Source: Aspidiotus rigidus (taxonomy: Eukaryota; Arthropoda; Insecta; Hemiptera; Diaspididae). Taken from it: a DNA stretch of 64,000 nt. The stretch spans positions 7,293,501-7,357,500 of the forward strand of contig JAVHKY010000054.1 of NCBI GenBank assembly GCA_035079385.1, given 5' to 3'. This document shows positions 45,827 through 57,736 of this stretch, one piece after another. Position 1 is the first letter of the stretch. The number at the start of each line of letters is the position of its first letter. Position numbers and translations under genes: made by a program. A model generated the notes under the pieces. It was not told the DNA's origin, made no database searches, and saw nothing but the letters and a program-made list of their open reading frames with translations.

Positions 45827-46230
45827 CTAAAATTCTGCCTCTCGAAAATTGAAATGAAACTTTCGATGATATAATGAAGTAACCCAGTGATACCGATCAT
45901 TATCCATTCGTCCGTTTCTGAGTTTATCAAGGTCAGTCCTCGAGATCCCGTCATTCAGTGTTCCTAGTTCGATTTTCAGAGTTTGGCAATTGATTACAAT
46001 ATGATTAACAGTCAATACCCCACAATTCCGAAATGGGGTAAAATAATATGCGTATGATGAAAAAATGTTTCCAATTTGCAAGAGTATCACGCGAGAGGAA
46101 AGTTGAGCCATCGCTGTGGAACACGATTACTTGTAGCCGTATGACAAGTGGATTGCGAAGAATGTTGATAGCTCTAGACAGTTCCGCATCGAATCGAGCA
46201 CACTCACTCACCCCAAGACAACCTAAATGA
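45827..46230 (-). pseudogene. Possible C-terminal LINE remnant
   Basis: Two overlapping minus-strand frames, the second with FRNCGVLTVNHIVINCQTLK, resembling the C-terminal Cys-Cys-His-Cys motif that follows RNase H in Jockey/R1/I LINEs. The first (GVSECARFDAELSRAINILR) would be the end of RNase H. The rest of the element is absent and the frames are shifted. Weak. Confidence 0.35.
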
Positions 46231-46259
46231 GCATCCAGATAATGATGACTTCATCATAC

Positions 46260-47300
46260 TCGTATTATTGTCAGAATTCTCCGTCAAGGTATTTTCATCA
46301 ATCTTCTTACAATCTCATCGTGAATATTTTCAGATCTTTGTGACGAGCTTTTGAAACTTTTTATATCCTCACTCTGACCACCCTTCTAATTCTGCGACTG
46401 GTTCCCCTATATCCATGTCTGTACGCCCATGGCTTTGAGACTTGGAAAACATTGACCTTTTAGGTAGAAATTTGGACCCCTTCACTTATTTCTGGATTTG
46501 CCTCCTTACATTCATGTGCCTCCTGTACTATAATACTATATTGTATACTAATCTGTGTTAGCTGATATATACACGTATTCTAGACTGATAAGGAGGGGAG
46601 GAATCAACCGATTTGATAGTATACTGGGCTAAGAGGTAGAAGAAGATCGTATGGTATATTACAATACTGTGTTAGAAGTAGACGGGTCAGCTGAACAATA
46701 ACCTCGACCTACAAATACTTTAGGAACTTGGAACAGCCTTTAAATTCACTTATAACCCGAGCCCGGATTCCTCGGCATTTGCCTAATCATTTTAATGAGT
46801 ATAAAAATGATACAGAAGTACGTATTGAGGGTATTAGAGGCTAGGGAAAAAAATTTATTTTGCCGAAAATGGAATAAATACCGAAAACGGGGTTTAAAGC
46901 ATTTTGTTAAATATTGTCTAAAATTATAAAATTTCGGACAAAATTTGCTTAATTTTGCTCAAAAGTCAACAATTTTGATGAAAATTGGACAGTTTTTTTT
47001 TAATATTATTTCTGGCTCAAAGTTGAAAAATTACTAGGATTTTTTATTGATGAGTTTAATCCTTAAAAATCGTTTACTTTGGTAAAAATCACGTAATTAT
47101 GGTCGTAAATTAAATAATTCTGGTCTTGAATTTGTAAAAGCACTGAAAACGCATGTTTTTTTCATTTTATTTTTAAATGCCAAATAATGCCGAAAATGCA
47201 ACATTAGGTGGCGAAACTTTTCAGTTTTAGTGTCGAAAAATACGGGCGCTGCTCATAACCTTAGCTTGGTATACTGTTTAGTAAATGGGCCTGCACACTA
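46260..47300. other. No recognised gene
   Basis: AT-rich, with a string of short ACCGAAAA and AAAATTTGC-type motifs between 46850 and 47230. No coding evidence. Confidence 0.35.
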
Positions 47301-47309
47301 AATATATTA

Positions 47310-48620
47310 AAATAGAAAGTTAGTCTGTCTGTCCTCTTATACTCAAATCTCAAGAACTATTCGACAGTTTGCTTTCAAACTTTCAGAATTTATTTGCGTT
47401 ATTCAGGAACAACTTTCAAGATGTAAATGAAAATTTTAGTTTTCATAGAGAAAGAGTTCTTAGGTATTGAAAAATGGGACCTCGCTGACGCGAAGGAGGC
47501 CAAAGAGCAAAGAAAAACAGAATCAACTTCAGCAAATGTAATGTCATTTGTGCACTCTATCCAGCGCATGTGCAGAGACACAATATCGAGAGTGGAGTGA
47601 AGAATGGTCTGTTGTTCTTTTGTTGATGTCTTTTTCCCATCTTCTGTATTTGGTTATTTTTGGCCCATTTAGCTGTAGGGTGAAGTAGAAAATGTTTGAA
47701 GACTACGCAAAGGTATGAGCAAGATGTTTCATCCTCTGTTCCTTTCTCAATATTCTGTTATGTTTTATGTAAATTGATGAGATTTATTTCACAAAATAAA
47801 ACGGTAGAATTTTTGATTTTAGCTAGTTTTGCCTTTTTGTGAATTGTGAAATTTAGAATGGGGCGGAATTGGTAAAAAACTAGATTGAAGCTGGAAAAGA
47901 GCTGCAGTAGCTAGTCTATTATATAAAGTAGAAAGTTTGTTTGTTGTATATCCTCTTATACCTCAAGAACCATTTGACCTACACTTGAAATTTTTGCAAC
48001 ATTTCTGTGTGATTCAGGAATATTTTCTAAGCCATTGAAGAAAATTCCATTTCCCATAGAAAGAAAGTTTTTATAAAAAATTGTCTCCTTGTATTAGGTA
48101 CTACTTGAATCAAAGGAAGGTATAAAGAGAAAAGAAGAGAGTGACCTAAAGTATATGCGAAGTCATTAATATCATTCTGTCCAGCGCATGCGCAATGGCA
48201 CAAATTCAAGAGCACAGGGTAGAGTTGTCGTAGTGAAGTTCAAATTTTTGAAGACTTCAGTCTGTGATTGATTATATGACGCCTGTTCAAAATTCATTTT
48301 AATTTGCCCAAGTCATTTACAAACATACATTGTTGTTGCCCGTGCGCCAACCATCAACTAATTGCGCATGCGCAATTGTACAAAACAAGACTATTCTCTT
48401 ATCTCGGTATTCTGTTTTGGTTTCAACTCTAAAGTAGAAGCGTAAAATGATGAGATTTATTTCACAAAACAAACCAGTAGAATTTTTGGTCTCATCCACC
48501 TTCGACTTTTTGTGAATTATGACATTTGGATTGGAGTGGATTTGTCAAAAAACTGGATTGAAAGACGTCATGAGAATGCGTGTACAAAACGAGCGTATTT
48601 GCAAGCTCCTAACTGTGCTG
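47310..48620. repeat. Cluster of family A repeat copies
   Basis: At least three copies of the repeat described at 3700-4400: 47310-47820, 47920-48230 and 48290-48540. Recognised by CTCTTATACCTCAAGAACCATT, CAGCGCATGCGCA and AAATGATGAGATTTATTTCACAAAA. Short frames here are parts of the repeat. Confidence 0.6.
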
Positions 48621-48839
48621 CAGGCTAGTGCGAATTACAAGCAGAGGTGCCCTCGGCAGTCCTCCTCATTCAACCAATGTTATTTTGCGAGTGTACAAGG
48701 GATAACAAGTGCAAAGCGCAAGCCCGTGTCATACCCCACTCGTTCCATTAATTTCCCTTCATTCTTAGTCTAGTATGCAGTATCATTGAGTTTACATCAT
48801 TTTACAGGGCACTTTGAGACCATGACCTTGAGAATTTTT

Positions 48840-48890
48840 CAATATCTAGTACTCTACTTACACTTCACCGCACTCAATATGAGTCTCAAT
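48840..48890 (+). repeat. Diverged copy of the Penelope-like tail motif
   Basis: TAGTACTCTACTTACACTTCACCGCACTCAATATGAGTCTC resembles the tail of element 4 at 55265-55307. Confidence 0.4.
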
Positions 48891-49984
48891 CATGACCTTG
48901 AGACTGGGAAATTTCGACCTTCAACAGCACACTAACCGTTCCCATAAAAGCTTTGTTTTTGAAATAATTACTCGGGACATATAAGAAGATATGAACATGA
49001 TCTTTATTTATTTGACTCTTCTAGAACATTTTTTCTATTTTCTTACATTAATTCCCGGTTAAGGAATTTCCTAGTCAAGATTCTAGTCAATATCGAGTTT
49101 GAGGAACTTGAATTTTTTAAGATCCAGCAAACTGTTTTATAGGTTCTCTTTATTATTTAAATTCAATCGAAGCTAGTAAATTGTATGTATTACATATTAT
49201 AAGGATACATTGTCAGCAAATTTGATCGTCCCAATAGTATGATCCTAAACAGTTTTTAAAGATGATTTTTTGAAAGATTTTTGTTAGGAGAAGAGGCTAT
49301 TTTTTACAAAGAACCTGTTTCAGGAAAGCTTTTTCGGAAAATTGTCCATCTTCCCTTCAAGAAATTGGAGGCTGTGACCTACTTTAGTAACTTGAAAAAA
49401 TTTTGGGTTTGACCACAGATATTTGAGAACTGGAAGAAGTGAAAAAAAAAGAAAAGAAGAATATTATGAGAAGAGAGTCTTATAAAAACGACGATGTTGA
49501 ACGAGGAACGCAGCGACCCTGTTCTAAAAATAATACGTTATATGATCCGCATTAGGGTAGCCCCTTCAATGAGCCAGATATGCAATGCTTCAAACACCAT
49601 AAGTCCCCTTCTTCTATCATATATAGCTCGAGAGTGGAAATTTTTCCAAGTTCCCTCCTATCATATATAGGTAGGTCAAGAGTCAAAATTTTTCCAAGTT
49701 TTTAGCCGGACGGTGCACGGCAAATTTCTCAAAAACAACAAAAAAAACAACAAAAAAAAAACAGGTTTTCTGTCAAAATACGAGTAAATTTGGGGTCGAC
49801 TTCCAAGCTATCAAGGTGGATGTCTAGGCTGAGGAAGTCTAAGCTTGAGGTGAGGGCTCTGCCCTATTTCAGAATCTTGAAGAAGAAAAAGAATGATAAG
49901 AAATGTCCAGGTCCGGGTATTCTTCACTTATTCCATAATAGCCCTTCAAGGCCTTATTGATGATACTGTGTTTGCAATTGGTCT

Positions 49985-50250
49985 GCTAGTACAATTGATC
50001 AGCTTGTACAATTGCTTTGTTTGTACAATTGATTTGCCTGTACGATTGGTTTGCTTGTACACTTGGTTTGATTGTACAATTGGTTTGCTTGTACATTTTT
50101 TTTGCTTGTACAATTGGTTTGCTTGTCCAATTGGTTTGTTTGTACAATTGATTTGCCTGTACAATTGGTCCCCTTGTAATTGGTTTGTTTCTACATTTGA
50201 TTTGCCTGTACAGTTGGTTTGCTTGTACAATTGATGTGCTTGAACAAACC
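49985..50250. repeat. Tandem array of a 17-22-base unit
   Basis: About a dozen imperfect units of the type TTGTACAATTGGTTTGC, in direct order. Open frames on both strands follow the unit and are not genes. Confidence 0.85.
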
Positions 50251-50279
50251 ATTGATTGATTTTATTTATTTTATTTTGA

Positions 50280-53010
50280 GATTATTTATATTTTGAGGTG
50301 GTGCCGACAACAGTCCATGGACCAATTGCCGCCGACACCACCTTTACATACTTTATATACTTGAATACTAATAATAATAGTAATTCCAATTATTAATGAA
50401 AAAAAAGAAAAAATTTTCTGGCGTAGCCAAATGTATAAAGGCCCCCTTCTTATATTTTAGCTGTCATCTTGAAATATTCTAGTCTAGGCTTGTAGTGGGT
50501 CAAGCGCTCATGAGATATTACTTCACTTTTGTTCCTACTTTCACTGAACTACACGCCTATTATGACGCTTCTGAGAAAGCCTGTAGGGCAATTGTCTACA
50601 TTTGTGGGAAAAATATTTGGAGCTATTTTCGTGGGGCAAAAGTCTGATATGATATATTTTGGGCTATCAACTTTCAGCTTTTGTGGGGCTCACTCGCTCC
50701 GCTCGTTCACGCCTTTCCTGGTTGAGCATAAGACTGATATGAAATATTTTCGGCTATCGCCTCTTGATTTAGCGTAGGTCTGGTATGAAATATTTGGGAA
50801 ACGAGGGTGGTACACAGGTTTGTCTAGTAATTTCCTGGAAAATTTTCCGAATTCCCTTTCTCTCTGCTTCATGCAGTATAAATGAGCTAGTATGAACTAC
50901 TAATATAGACCTCCTAATCATATAGTATAAAAGAAGCCTGAATATAGTATGAAGCTAGTATAAAGGAGGCTTGGACCTAGTATAAGTCCCCTATAAAATG
51001 TCAAATACTAGTATATAAGGAGAGGCCAGATGGACGTACGGACGTGCGGATGCAAATGTCGGAATTAGGGTGGGTGGGTCAGAGCAGAAATTCTTCCAAG
51101 TGTCAAGGTCATGGTTGTGCGGACACAGACGTGCGGACGCGAATTTCGGAATTATGGTGGGGGGTCAGGTCAGCGCTAAGACATGAAACATGTCCAAATG
51201 GTGGGGCAGAGCTTAGACATTTTTCAGCTTTCGAGACATAATTATAAAAATTTTCTGGTGTAGCCAAATGAATGAAGATCATGTTTCATGCCCCCTTTTT
51301 TATATTTTTGGGCTATCACCCTTCAGCTTGCGTGAAATCTGATATGAAATATTTTGGGCGATTGGCTCCTTGGTTTAGCATAAGTCTGGTATGAAGGTCT
51401 TGTATAATAAAGGTAGTATACAAGGAGAGGCCAGCTTTCCCAATTCCAAGAATTAGCTTGAAGAAAGGCTAGCCTTCTTAAGCCACTTCAGGTCTACTAT
51501 ACGTCAGTGGCGAATCCTCCGGTACATCTAGGGAATCTGCGATGTACCACCAAGAATGGGAAAGAAGAAAAATAATTCATTTCAAGATGTCAATGAGACC
51601 AAAAAAATTTGTCAAAAAAATAAATAAATGTCTTGTAAATACAATATTGAAAAAAAAAAATTGGATGTGAAGGGTAGTATGGCAGGGCAATCACATTTTC
51701 TAGAGATTCCCTAAGTACACAAAACCGTAGGTTCACGTACACGAGAATGTAGGTTCACGCGTGCGCAGAAATACCTCTAGACGCCGCGTTTACCGTGTCT
51801 AGTACATCTCAAAACGAAGCGATTGCCTCGCTAAAAGGTGTATGCAGGTTTGGATTTGGACTGATGAGATAGCACTTTTTGACATTAAGTTTAAAAAAAA
51901 AATATTTTTTGCATTTTAACCACAGAGTTATTTTACCTACTTTTCAATGAAAATTAAAAATGGTTCACTATACATATTTGTATTTTGACTACCTCTTTTA
52001 CTTTTCAAAAAAAATTTAAAATATTGCGATGTACCAAAAAAAAAGTGAGGATTCGCCACTGCTATACGTATTAGGGTAGGGGTCAGTCATCGGAACTAGG
52101 GTGGGAGGGTAGAGCAGAAATTCTTCCAAGTGTCAAGGTCAAGGTTGGCTATCAGGTTGATTTATTCAATATTCAAATTAATTAAATCTTGAAATATTTT
52201 AGTCTAGGCTTCTGCTAGGTCAAGTGTTCGTGAGATATTATTCGTTTGCCCCCTTACCTTTCTTGGCGTCGTATAGGTCTTGTATGAGAAATATTTTGGT
52301 GTCTCTTGAATCTAGTATGAGAAATATTTTTTGAGCTATCAGCTTTCGTGGGGCTCACTCGTTCCGCTCGTTCGCCCTCTTCCTTGGGCCCTGTCTCGGT
52401 TTAGCATGCTACTACAGACCAAATATGAAGCTAGAATAAAGGAGGTTTGGGCCTAGTATCACCCCAGTATAATACGTCCAATAGTGTAGCTTAGCTAGTA
52501 TACTAGGCTAGTATGATGTATATCGGGGCTAGTATAAAAGCTGTTAGTATACTAGTACAAGGGCAGTATAAAATTTCAAATAGTAAAGCTTAGCAAGTAT
52601 ATTAGGCCAGTATAATGTATATTAGGGATAGTATAATGAAGCCTAGTATACCAGGCTAGTATACTGCATATGTATCCTAAGCCTGTAGTATAAAAGCAGC
52701 CTAGCTTCCTCCTAAGCGTCTAGTATGAAGCTGTTCTAAAGGAGGTTTGGACCTAGTATAAGCTCCAATGATAGTATACAAGGAGAGGGGTCACAGCTGA
52801 TTACATAGTTTATTATAAAGGCGGTACCCAGCATAATAGTGGTAGTATAAAAAATTTCGAAATTCGGGTAGGGCTCAGAGAAAACACTCGCTCCGCTCGT
52901 TCGCCCCCTTCTTCGTCTAGTATAAGTCTATTCAGAATAAGCTAGTATACTGTATATTAGGTTTGGGTTTCATAGCCCTTCTCGATGGGTCCACTCGTTC
53001 GCTTCCTTCT
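50280..53010. repeat. Low-complexity region of CTAGTATA-type words
   Basis: Dense irregular repeats of CTAGTATAA, GGCTAGTATA and TATACTAGG, with three copies of the word CTC(A/G)CTC(C/G)NNCTCGTTCGC-type (near 50692, 52353 and 52885) following TTTCGTGGGGCTCA or similar. Also GATATGAAATATTTTGGGC units. No gene. Similar words continue at 55320-55480. Confidence 0.6.
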
Positions 53011-53015
53011 TTGTC

Positions 53016-53027
53016 CAGTATAAGTCT
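53016..53027. repeat. Target-site duplication, left, of Penelope-like element 4
   Basis: CAGTATAAGTCT here and at 55308-55319. The left copy touches the inverted repeat; the right copy follows a 50-base tail. Confidence 0.75.
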
Positions 53028-53067
53028 GAAAAAGGGTTTTTCAATTGTACAAATCTACTTTTATTAG

Positions 53068-54946
53068 TTGCTTATACAAGAGTACTTTCGGGTGTTATCC
53101 CATCATCAGTTGTGTCGCAACTGGAGTGCTGTTGGACAAGTAATCCAAACCATGGAACACGACGTGAGACCAGAAGCCCGGACTAAAATTGGGAAAGTGC
53201 TGTTGGACATCAAAGAGGATATGTGCCGAACCTATGACAGAACGCAAGTAATGCAGAGGAAGTTCACAAATCTACAAGAGAACATCCGACAGAACAACCT
53301 GATTTTGACAAAGGCGGACAAGGGCAGCACGGTAGTGGTAATGGAGAAGGAGGACTACACCCAAAAAGTGGGGTCGTACATCGCAGTTAATGGATACCAA
53401 GAGCTGGCAAGGGACCCAACACGGAAATACCAAGATGACCTGAAAGCCGTGTCGAAACGGAACAATGTACCCGGCAATGGAAGGACGCTTGAGATGAACC
53501 CGGTTGCACCAAAACTCAAGGGGCTTGTAAAACTCCACAAAGCGAACCGTCCAATGAGACCCCTGGTCAACAGCATTCAATCACCATGCTACAAGATAGC
53601 AAAGATCGTAGCCACATTCCTGAAAGAAAACTACCAGTTTGCACCCAGACGAAGTATCAGAAACAACGGAGAGCTGATTGAGCAACTGGACAAGTTGGAA
53701 ATCAGGAGTAACGACAAGCTGATATCCTTTGACGTAACTAATATGTTTGGTACCATACTGAAGGAGGAACTTCTCACTCTGCTCAAAACCAACAGATACC
53801 ATGGGAACCCCGATGGGTCGAAGTACGCCAACATAGTGGAGGAGATCTTGAGCCAGAATTACTGCCGCTTCAATAACATGTTCTACAGTCAGGAAAGGGA
53901 ATTTGAGATGGGATCACCGCTGTCACCAATACTGGCGGAGACATTCATGAATGATATGGAAAACAAGATATTGAAGGGCAGCAAGTTCAGAAACTCGATC
54001 AAACACTGGGCCAGATATGTAGATGATATCCTAATTGTGTGGTCAGGCACTGATAGACAGATGGACCTATTCCTTTCAGAAATGAACGCGATGAATGAGA
54101 GCATCAAATTCACAGTGGATAAAGGCATGAGACCATCAACTATTTGGACCTTACACTCACAATGGAGAACAATAGGATAGAATACAAAATCTACAGGAAG
54201 CCGACGCATACTGACACCATCATCCCAAATGACTCCTACCACCACCCCAGGCACAAGTTAGCGGCAATCCAGAAGTACTGCTATCGGGCAATTTCTATCC
54301 TCAAGAACAACGAAGAGAAGAGGAAAGAGATCGAGATAGTAAAGCAGATCGCAAAAGCCAATGGCTACCGCAGAAGTGTGGTGGATTCAGTCTTTGGGAA
54401 AATGGAAACAAAGAAGGGAACCCATGATAGCATAGTGAGAAAGTACTCCGAATCGATACCATATATAGAAAAGTACACAAACAAAGTGATAAAGGCGTTC
54501 AATGGCTACAATGTAAACGTGGAGATTCAGAATAACCAACCCATGGTGAAGAGAATCAGCATTGACCAGACGGAACAAAGGGACAAGGAAAGCTTGAGCG
54601 GAGTGTACAAGCTCAGTTGTGAACAGTGCCAGGGGATCTATATCGGTGAGACTGGGAGAAAGTTTGAGATCAGGAGAAAGGAGCACAAAAAATGTCGAGG
54701 GAGAAAGAAGATGGCAAGTCACTGTTTGGGAAACACTGTAACGAGGAAAACCACGATGGAGAGGGAATATTTGAAGTCATACACGTAGAGAATCGCACAA
54801 AGAGAAGAAAACTCTGGGAACAAATGGAGATCGCAAAAGCCAAGAGGAAGAAAGCCTGCCTCTTGAACAATGTAATCACATTTGACAGCGAAAAATTATT
54901 CGGCCTGGTGATTGGACAAGAGAAGAAGAACGGAACCAACCAATGA
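53068..54946 (+). pseudogene. Penelope-like reverse transcriptase with GIY-YIG, two frameshifts
   Basis: First frame 53068-54180: MEHDVRPEARTKIGKVLLD, LTKADKGSTVVVMEKEDY, PKLKGLVKLHK, RT motif A FDVTNMFGTIL, motif B MGSPLSPILAETFM and motif C ARYVDDILIVW. After a shift near 54140-54160, the second frame (to 54788) carries EYKIYRKPTHTD and the GIY-YIG domain GVYKLSCEQCQGIYIGETGR. A third frame from about 54700 (GKSLFGKHCNEENHDGE) gives the C-terminal region to 54946. All catalytic motifs are present; only two small indels break it. The open frame before the first motif overlaps the left inverted repeat, so the copy is 5'-truncated. Confidence 0.9.
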
Positions 54947-55160
54947 GACGACAGGAATCCAGGTAGCCAATAGAAACGCAGCATTTAGAACAATAGAATG
55001 AACCAATCACAAAGCAGTATGTTTTAGCCAATAAGAACACAATGTCATATTATTGTAAGAATAAGTTTCTAAGAAGTGAACCAATCACAACACAGCATTG
55101 TTATAGCCAATAAGATCACAGTGTTATACTATAAAAACTCATGGTTAAGGCCTTGTTCTT

Positions 55161-55216
55161 CAGTTGCGACACAACTGATGATGGGATAACACCCGAAAGT
55201 ACTCTTGTATTAAGCA
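55161..55216 (+). ncRNA. Hammerhead-ribozyme-like motif of element 4
   Basis: CTGATGA at 55175-55181, then TGGG-ATAACA-CCC as stem II with one extra T, GAAA (55195-55198), and a possible stem III AGTAC/GTATT around TCTT ending in TTA. GTTGC upstream and GCAAC downstream could pair as part of stem I. The extra T and weak stem make activity uncertain. The same sequence lies inverted at 53067-53122 (TCATCAG at 53103-53109). Confidence 0.5.
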
Positions 55217-55319
55217 ACTAATAAAAGTAGATTTGTACAATTGAAAAACCCTTTTTCAATATTAGTGCTCTACTTACACCTCACTCATTCATTATGAGTT
55301 CCGATAACAGTATAAGTCT

Positions 55320-56280
55320 AGTTTAGAGTTAGTATATAAAGCTAGTCTTGTATGAAGCAAGCCCAGTATACAATGTCAAATAGTATAGCTCAGCTAGTAT
55401 ATTAGGCTGGTATAATGTACATTAGGGCTAGTATAATGAAGCCTAGTCTAGTATACTAAGCTAGTACTAAGTAGTATTGCACGCACGCGCACGCAAATTA
55501 GAAATTCAGGCCAGAGCCATGACATGAAACATGTCAATATGGAGATAGAGGGGGACCTGGAGAGAATCGGACTGAATCTCGAGTCCTGAACAGAAGAAGA
55601 GGAAGAAGTGGAATAATACTTATAAGGTCGTTGCACAGGAACAGTGCAGTCTAGTATTGATAGAACAAAAAATATGTATGTATGAAAAAAATTTTATGAT
55701 TCGTAAAAAATAAAAAATCATTACAGTTTGATCATTTTCTCAATCCAAAAGGCTGTGGGTCCATTAGAAGTTATATATTATAATTACAGGCTACACGTTA
55801 CCGTCCAAAAATTGCGATGGTTTGTGTGAACTGCGTGCTGTTTTATTTTGTCAATAGCGTGTTGTTCGAAAGATATTTGATGTTAACTAGAGGTGGAAGG
55901 AAAGGGTTTTCGAAGCATTTTTCCAGAAATTCATCGAATTACGTTGATGTGGAATTTTCAACTCTCATCAATCGGTTTTCCTTGCGTTGTGCATACCTGG
56001 ATTTATTGCAGGGGAACTATAAAATATCTCAATTCTACCCCACGCTAGGTCTTTTTCAAAACTTTTACTATCTGAAATATAATAGGGGTCTTATGAAGTT
56101 TTGTATTTTAACAGGGAACCTGTTTTATGGGGGGCTTTTTGAGAAACTTGCCGTGCGCCGTCCAGCAAAAAACTTAGAAAAATTTCAACTCTCGAGCTAT
56201 CATATTATGTAGCTGGAGATTCGAGAAAAATTTTAACTCTCAAACTATATTATACTAGGCTTATAGTGGTATGGGTAAAA
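55320..56280. other. Repeat-rich DNA, no supported gene
   Basis: Continues the CTAGTATA words to about 55480. A 131-codon frame at 55817-56212 overlaps at its end the dispersed repeat also found at position 1-75 and is not supported as a gene. Confidence 0.4.
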
Positions 56281-56560
56281 TATGAGTAGATAAGATATAT
56301 TCCTTCTGGCGCACTCCCTCATTTCTCTAAAATAGAGCACAATTTACTCATTTTTTAACCTCTCTAAAAATCCTAGAAATCTCCTCAATTTTCATCGTGA
56401 ATATTTGATTGTTTTTTAGCTAAATATGAATCAATTCACCCTATTTTTCTTCCAAGCTAGTTCGAAAATTTCAAAGTTTTGTATCATTTCTGCATCAATT
56501 TTCTATATTTTTACCATAAAATAAATCTCTCGTGAGAGCTACTTTCCAATACTCATAAAA
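56280..56560. repeat. Leader repeat of the AT-rich family, copy 2
   Basis: CCTTCTGGCGCACTCCCTCATTTC, CTTCCAAGCTAGTTCGAAAATTTC and CTCGTGAGAGCTACT match the order at 11340-11540. It lies upstream of the 299-codon ORF. Confidence 0.55.
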
Positions 56561-56680
56561 ATGTAAGAAATTCAAATTTTTTCATTCTAGCATACATTTT
56601 GTATCAATTTGTATACAATTTGTATCAATTCTAACAGAAATTCAAGGAGTCGAGAATTTTGATCTAAGAAGTTAAGAATC

Positions 56681-57580
56681 TTGATTGATTTTATATCAAT
56701 TTTTATACAATTTGTATCAGTTCTGAAAGAAATTCAGAGGTTTAAAAATTTTCATACATTTTATATCAATTTGTATACAATAGAGAGTGTATGTTTGGAC
56801 GATTATTTCAACACGTCGAGTCGAGTGATTAGGTCGCAAAAATTTCTGAACTGGTTCAATATGACGAACGTGTCGACCGCTTCTCGTGATTTAAATTTCA
56901 TTATTAACAATGTTTTAAACGTAATAATTAATGATTCATGCATGAAAGATAATGTAATACATCGAATAAAGTCAGGTGAATTGAAAATACCTACGGGTCT
57001 GAAAGATTTCGTGTTTAAATCTCTCAGTATCGTTCCAGATTTTCCTAAGCGTACTTCGTACAAGAAATTGTGTGGTGAAGAACTTCATAATTACTTGATA
57101 GAACGTGTAAGTTTTCAACAATGTAGAAAGATTAAATTTCCTCATTATTCTACGAGGGATATTAATGAGTTGACTGGATTTCTCAAACAAGATGGTCATA
57201 TCTTGTTGAAGTCCAATGAGCAGACTCTATTTTATAGTCAGTGTAGATTTGGATGCATTCTGGATCAAATATTCTATCTACACAAGGAGAAGCATCAGAA
57301 AAAGGAGAATAAGGAAACATTCTTCGTTTTCCTGTCCAAGTATCTGAAAATATCCATGAGTTACGCTCGAAAATTGAGAACGGTAGGAAAAATCTGGTAC
57401 GAATACAAGGGATTAGGAAATCTAGCTATTTCATTCAATGAATTTTATCAACGTAAAAATGAAATTATTTTACTTCTAAAGAATCATTATAATCTTGCTC
57501 AGCATTGGAAAGACGAAGATACAAGTGAATTAAGCGATTTATTCCTTGATATTTCTGATTTCAATGAAGTGGAAGAGTAA
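56681..57580 (+). CDS. Unrecognised protein of the AT-rich family
   Basis: An intact frame; the likely start is a downstream Met such as the one beginning MTNVSTASRDLNFI (56861), because the sequence before it is a low-complexity TTTGTATCAATTT repeat. The protein is basic in the middle and acidic at the end (LSDLFLDISDFNEVEE). It contains a region like a helix-turn-helix: FVFLSKYLKISMSYARKLR, then VGKIWYEYKGLGNLAISFNE. This hints at DNA binding, as in partition or replication regulators. No known domain could be named with confidence. The ORF lies between leader and trailer repeats shared with other copies in the window, so it is probably encoded by a mobile or viral-derived element. Confidence 0.6.
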   Translation: MIDFISIFIQFVSVLKEIQRFKNFHTFYINLYTIESVCLDDYFNTSSRVIRSQKFLNWFNMTNVSTASRDLNFIINNVLNVIINDSCMKDNVIHRIKSGELKIPTGLKDFVFKSLSIVPDFPKRTSYKKLCGEELHNYLIERVSFQQCRKIKFPHYSTRDINELTGFLKQDGHILLKSNEQTLFYSQCRFGCILDQIFYLHKEKHQKKENKETFFVFLSKYLKISMSYARKLRTVGKIWYEYKGLGNLAISFNEFYQRKNEIILLLKNHYNLAQHWKDEDTSELSDLFLDISDFNEVEE

Positions 57581-57685
57581 AATATTAATTTACATTACCT
57601 ATTGATTATTATACTTTCCTAAAAAATTTTCTGAATTTCATATCATTTTTTTTTCAAGTTTTTGATACGTTTGTTCGTATTGAAC

Positions 57686-57735
57686 CTTCTAATGTGAGCA
57701 TTGGTGCGTCCCAACTCGCACATGAGGAACACAGA
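57686..57735. repeat. Trailer motif of the AT-rich family
   Basis: ACCTTCTAATGTGAGCATTGG followed by CCCAACTCGCACATGAGG; counterpart of 29640-29700. Confidence 0.5.
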
Positions 57736-57736
57736 G

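Larger units (their letters stand above)
53028..55307 (+). mobile_element. Penelope-like element 4 with inverted repeats and tail
   Basis: Inverted repeats of about 96 bases (53028-53123 and 55161-55257) flank a coding region on the plus strand. A 50-base tail (55258-55307) follows the right repeat, and a 12-bp target duplication encloses the whole. The protein resembles the fragment at 10511-11290, so both belong to one family. The target lies in the CTAGTATA-rich region. Confidence 0.9.

Noticed and set aside
49946..50252. Minus-strand frames rich in Asn, Gln and Cys
   Set aside because: They reflect the 17-22-base tandem unit.
55817..56212. 131-codon plus-strand frame
   Set aside because: Its end lies in a dispersed repeat also present at the window start, and no coding signature was seen.
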